Of a DNA stretch of 18,830 bases, positions 16,802 through 18,830 are shown piece after piece (positions within the stretch are counted from its first letter, which is position 1; every line of letters starts with the position of its first letter). Origin of the DNA: Bacteroidota bacterium. GTDB taxonomy: Bacteria; Bacteroidota; Bacteroidia; Bacteroidales; UBA1715. The stretch is from positions 1-18,830 of the forward strand of contig JAJUFK010000011.1 in assembly GCA_029266015.1 (NCBI GenBank), in the 5' to 3' direction. Both the position numbers and the translations under genes were made by a program. The notes beneath the pieces were generated by a model. That model saw only the letters and a list, made by a program, of their open reading frames with translations, was not told where the DNA came from and did no database searches.

Positions 16802-18649
16802 AGTTTGTTGAAATAACGTTTGAACCTCAAGATTAGAACTTGCTGATGATACATTTCCTGCCGCATCTTTAGCTTTTACATATATTTGATACATAGTTGC
16901 TGATAGTAAATTTTGTAAAGTAATAGTATTTGTTGTTGAATTAGTAAATAACACATTATTTATATACACATCGTAACCTGTTACGCCAACATTGTCTGTA
17001 GAAACTGTCCACTGTAACAATAAAGAGTTGTGGGTTATTTGTGATGCAACAACATTTTGAGGTGCGGTAGGTGGTTGCGTATCGGCTCCTGAACCTACCG
17101 AAAAATTGCTTATCAATAATTTACAACTTTGGGTATAAACAGCTCTATTATTAAGTTGTGTTACCCCGGCTTGCTCTGTTCTAAAAGCATATTTATTTGC
17201 AAGCTGAATTTCTGATTGACCTTGTGGTGTTATATACACGTCGTACTGACGGGTAGCAACATTTACGACAAAACGAACATGATATGTTTTTTGAGGAATA
17301 TAGGTTACCGATGTTAAAGCGGTATAAGAGCTTCCATTGCGAACATATATTTTACCATCAGTTGCAAATTGTACTATACATGCTAAATTGGAATATGCCG
17401 AAGCATTACCATTTGAAAATCCGAACACTCCGTCCATAGGAGAACCTGTAGGTGTAATATCTACTACGGCAGTAAACGTTCCGGTTTGTGTAGCAACTGT
17501 GGTATTTGTCCACGGTATCGGTGTTCCACAATTATCGAGTGTTGTAACTTGTATTGGACTACTTTCTGACGACAGATTATTTGCAGCATCTTTTGCCCGT
17601 ATAGTTACGGTATATTGTGTAGCACTTGCCAAATCTGTAATAGTTGCAGTATTTGTAGCCGAAGTTGCGTATAAGGTTCCGTTGATGTAAATGTTATATC
17701 CGGTTACACCAACATTGTCGGTAGATGCAGCCCAATTGAGTGTAAAGCCTTTATCGGTAATAACGCTTGCTGTTACATTGCTTGGAGCAGTTGGAGCTTG
17801 TGTGTCTTCGGGATTTGAATTTCCTAGGCCTACATCGGCAGCTGTTTGACCAATAATTATATCATCGAACCAAATATAACAATCGTTACTTGGTGCCCAT
17901 GTAGCATCCCCCCCCCCATGAAACGTTGAAAAATATAAGTTGTCCACTTTATCTCCATTGGTTACGAAAGCAATACCTGTTTTAAGTAATGCAGGTACAC
18001 CATCTACCCACAATTCTACTTCACCGTCTTTATTACTGCCGCTATTTACCTTTACCCGTTCAGTAACAGTGTACCATCTTCCTTTTTGGAAATATAAATT
18101 TTGCCCGGAAGCATCTTTTAAAGGAATATTATCACCACATGGAGGGTTTACTTTATTTAAATGATACAAATATAAAACGACCTGTCCTCCCGTTCTCCAC
18201 ATAAGACGTGCAGTAAACCCATTGCTACCTGTACAAGTTTGACAACCACTACAAAGCCCGCCGCCTGCCAATCCCGGTAATTTTCCCCCCTCGTTACTGC
18301 CACCCCAGTCAAAATTAGGGTCAAAATATACACTATAGGATATATAATATTCATTACGTGGCGTAACCATAAGTGGTGCTTGTGCACCATTATTAGTTGG
18401 TCCGTAGGTATTAGCAGGAAATTTTACACGAAGTGATTTTGTCCCTGTTTTTGCTACGGCATTGTCTATGAAGCATCGCGATTGATTAAAACCGTTAACC
18501 CATTTGGCACTAAACCCATCGGTTGTCCACGATGATTGTAGATACTCATACTCATCGTTCCAACTTTCAAACGATGTTTTACATACTATTTGTGCTATTC
18601 CTTGGAAAGAAAGACCTAGTACAATTAATACAATACTTTTTTTTAACAT
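16370..18649 (-). CDS. Secreted polysaccharide lyase, PL14-like, with FN3 domains and 'GWNLIS' module
   Basis: The 759-residue protein has a signal peptide (1-20, ending GIAQ). The N-terminal jelly-roll domain (about 22-270) carries signatures recalled from PL14-type lyases: VYFDPNFDWGG, GGKLPGL at 121-127, RLMWR at 148-152, GRWYTVTERVKVN, GEVELWVDG and FSTFHGG at 240-246. Such lyases cleave uronate-containing glycans (alginate, glucuronan) by beta-elimination; PL20 is a related alternative. Then follow FN3 (about 281-371), a LamG/concanavalin-like domain (about 373-520), FN3 (about 521-613) and the 'GWNLIS' module (617-759). A loop in the lyase domain has Cys133, Cys136 and Cys139 (GLCSGCQTCTG), possibly a metal or disulfide site. 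It is the first gene of a minus-strand run, 23 bp ahead of the beta-helix hydrolase, and is divergent from the gene at 18782. Substrate is inferred, not shown. Confidence 0.88.
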   Translation of the reverse strand: MLKKSIVLIVLGLSFQGIAQIVCKTSFESWNDEYEYLQSSWTTDGFSAKWVNGFNQSRCFIDNAVAKTGTKSLRVKFPANTYGPTNNGAQAPLMVTPRNEYYISYSVYFDPNFDWGGSNEGGKLPGLAGGGLCSGCQTCTGSNGFTARLMWRTGGQVVLYLYHLNKVNPPCGDNIPLKDASGQNLYFQKGRWYTVTERVKVNSGSNKDGEVELWVDGVPALLKTGIAFVTNGDKVDNLYFSTFHGGGDATWAPSNDCYIWFDDIIIGQTAADVGLGNSNPEDTQAPTAPSNVTASVITDKGFTLNWAASTDNVGVTGYNIYINGTLYATSATNTATITDLASATQYTVTIRAKDAANNLSSESSPIQVTTLDNCGTPIPWTNTTVATQTGTFTAVVDITPTGSPMDGVFGFSNGNASAYSNLACIVQFATDGKIYVRNGSSYTALTSVTYIPQKTYHVRFVVNVATRQYDVYITPQGQSEIQLANKYAFRTEQAGVTQLNNRAVYTQSCKLLISNFSVGSGADTQPPTAPQNVVASQITHNSLLLQWTVSTDNVGVTGYDVYINNVLFTNSTTNTITLQNLLSATMYQIYVKAKDAAGNVSSASSNLEVQTLFQQTISLKKGWNLISTNLQLQDSTIETIFAGLDVLMVKDANGFWKKGQNTALNSLKTITPGKGYLVNMNNAGTLTITGTPYTGVVQYAPTDGWQLIGSPFQNTTPFDTYFNASNCQTIKNFDGFWQPEGTMNSIQNFEPGKGYFLKK
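17909..17917 (-). other. Run of nine G (coding strand) in the lyase gene
   Basis: Exactly three GGG codons for Gly245-Gly247 in the FHGGGD motif of the catalytic domain. It is the longest G/C homopolymer I saw in the window and a candidate slippage site. Confidence 0.6.
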
Positions 18650-18731
18650 AACAGTAAATTTAAAGACATATGTATATTTTTACTTTATTAACCCGTTGTG
18701 CATTTATAAAAAAAGTAATAAAAGTTGTTCA

Positions 18732-18761
18732 TTGAATTATAAAAATTCGTATATTTATTTG
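18732..18761 (+). promoter_or_regulatory. Candidate promoter of the divergent right-edge gene
   Basis: TTG at 18732-18734 and TTTATTTG at 18754-18761 (one mismatch to TAnnTTTG) are 19 bp apart, as in Bacteroidetes -33/-7 promoters, and end 20 bp before the ATG at 18782. No equally good site was found for the divergent lyase gene in the same 132-bp intergenic region. Confidence 0.35.
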
Positions 18762-18781
18762 TGAATCAAACAATTAAATAG

Positions 18782-18830
18782 ATGAACAACTTTGAGGCAA
18801 GTTACGAAAAAATATTGGAATTTGTAAGAA
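18782..18830 (+). CDS. Start of a plus-strand gene, cut by the window edge
   Basis: Sixteen codons are visible from ATG (MNNFEASYEKILEFVR). There is no signal peptide in what is seen, suggesting a cytoplasmic protein. A promoter-like site lies just upstream and the gene is divergent from the lyase. Too little remains to assign a family; a regulator would fit the position but there is no sequence support for that. Confidence 0.5.
   Translation, partial: MNNFEASYEKILEFVR

Noticed and set aside
18157..18390. 77-codon minus-strand frame inside the lyase gene
   Set aside because: It is a shifted frame within the strongly supported PL14-like domain.
18734..18748. GAATT/AATTC inverted repeat in the divergent intergenic region
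   Set aside because: Five-bp AT-rich arms with a five-base loop inside the promoter spacer are expected by chance here.

Overview
The window is AT-rich and looks like a Bacteroidota (Bacteroidetes) chromosome. One large protein ends in a type A-like Por (type IX) secretion tail. Signal peptides end in the ...SQ/AQ style of that phylum, starts lack Shine-Dalgarno sites, and two promoter-like sites resemble the phylum's TTG / TAnnTTTG elements. A pyruvate formate-lyase pair points to anaerobic or facultative fermentation. No RNA gene, CRISPR array, insertion sequence or attachment site was seen.

Seven protein genes lie on the minus strand, so transcription runs right to left. In that order they are: (1) a PL14-like polysaccharide lyase with two FN3 domains and a C-terminal 'GWNLIS' module (18649-16370); (2) 23 bp later, a right-handed beta-helix glycoside hydrolase of the GH28/GH49 type with a choice-of-anchor/ASH-like tail (16346-14544); (3) a gene remnant (about 14438-14364); (4) a 1495-residue secreted protein with an unrecognised N-terminal domain, two CBM6-like domains, two cadherin-like repeats and the same 'GWNLIS' C-terminal module (14270-9783); (5) a 1706-residue surface protein with autotransporter-type beta-strand repeats and a type IX sorting tail (9598-4478); (6) pflB then pflA (4377-1399); (7) a sialate O-acetylesterase-type esterase running off the left edge (1346-1). 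A divergent plus-strand gene begins at 18782 and is cut by the right edge.

The secreted enzymes (lyase, beta-helix hydrolase, acetylesterase, CBM-bearing protein) fit depolymerisation and de-esterification of an acetylated, probably uronate-containing polysaccharide outside the cell; PflB/PflA would ferment pyruvate to acetyl-CoA plus formate. There is no SusC/SusD pair, regulator or sugar transporter here, so a complete polysaccharide utilisation locus is not shown.

The best leads are: a 143-residue C-terminal module about 80% identical between two proteins with unrelated N-terminal domains; 111-bp direct repeats flanking the 1495-residue gene, one of which holds the dead 3' end of another module-bearing gene; the unrecognised N-terminal domain of that protein; and an Ig-like domain in the 1706-residue protein that appears split by an inserted carbohydrate-binding-like domain.
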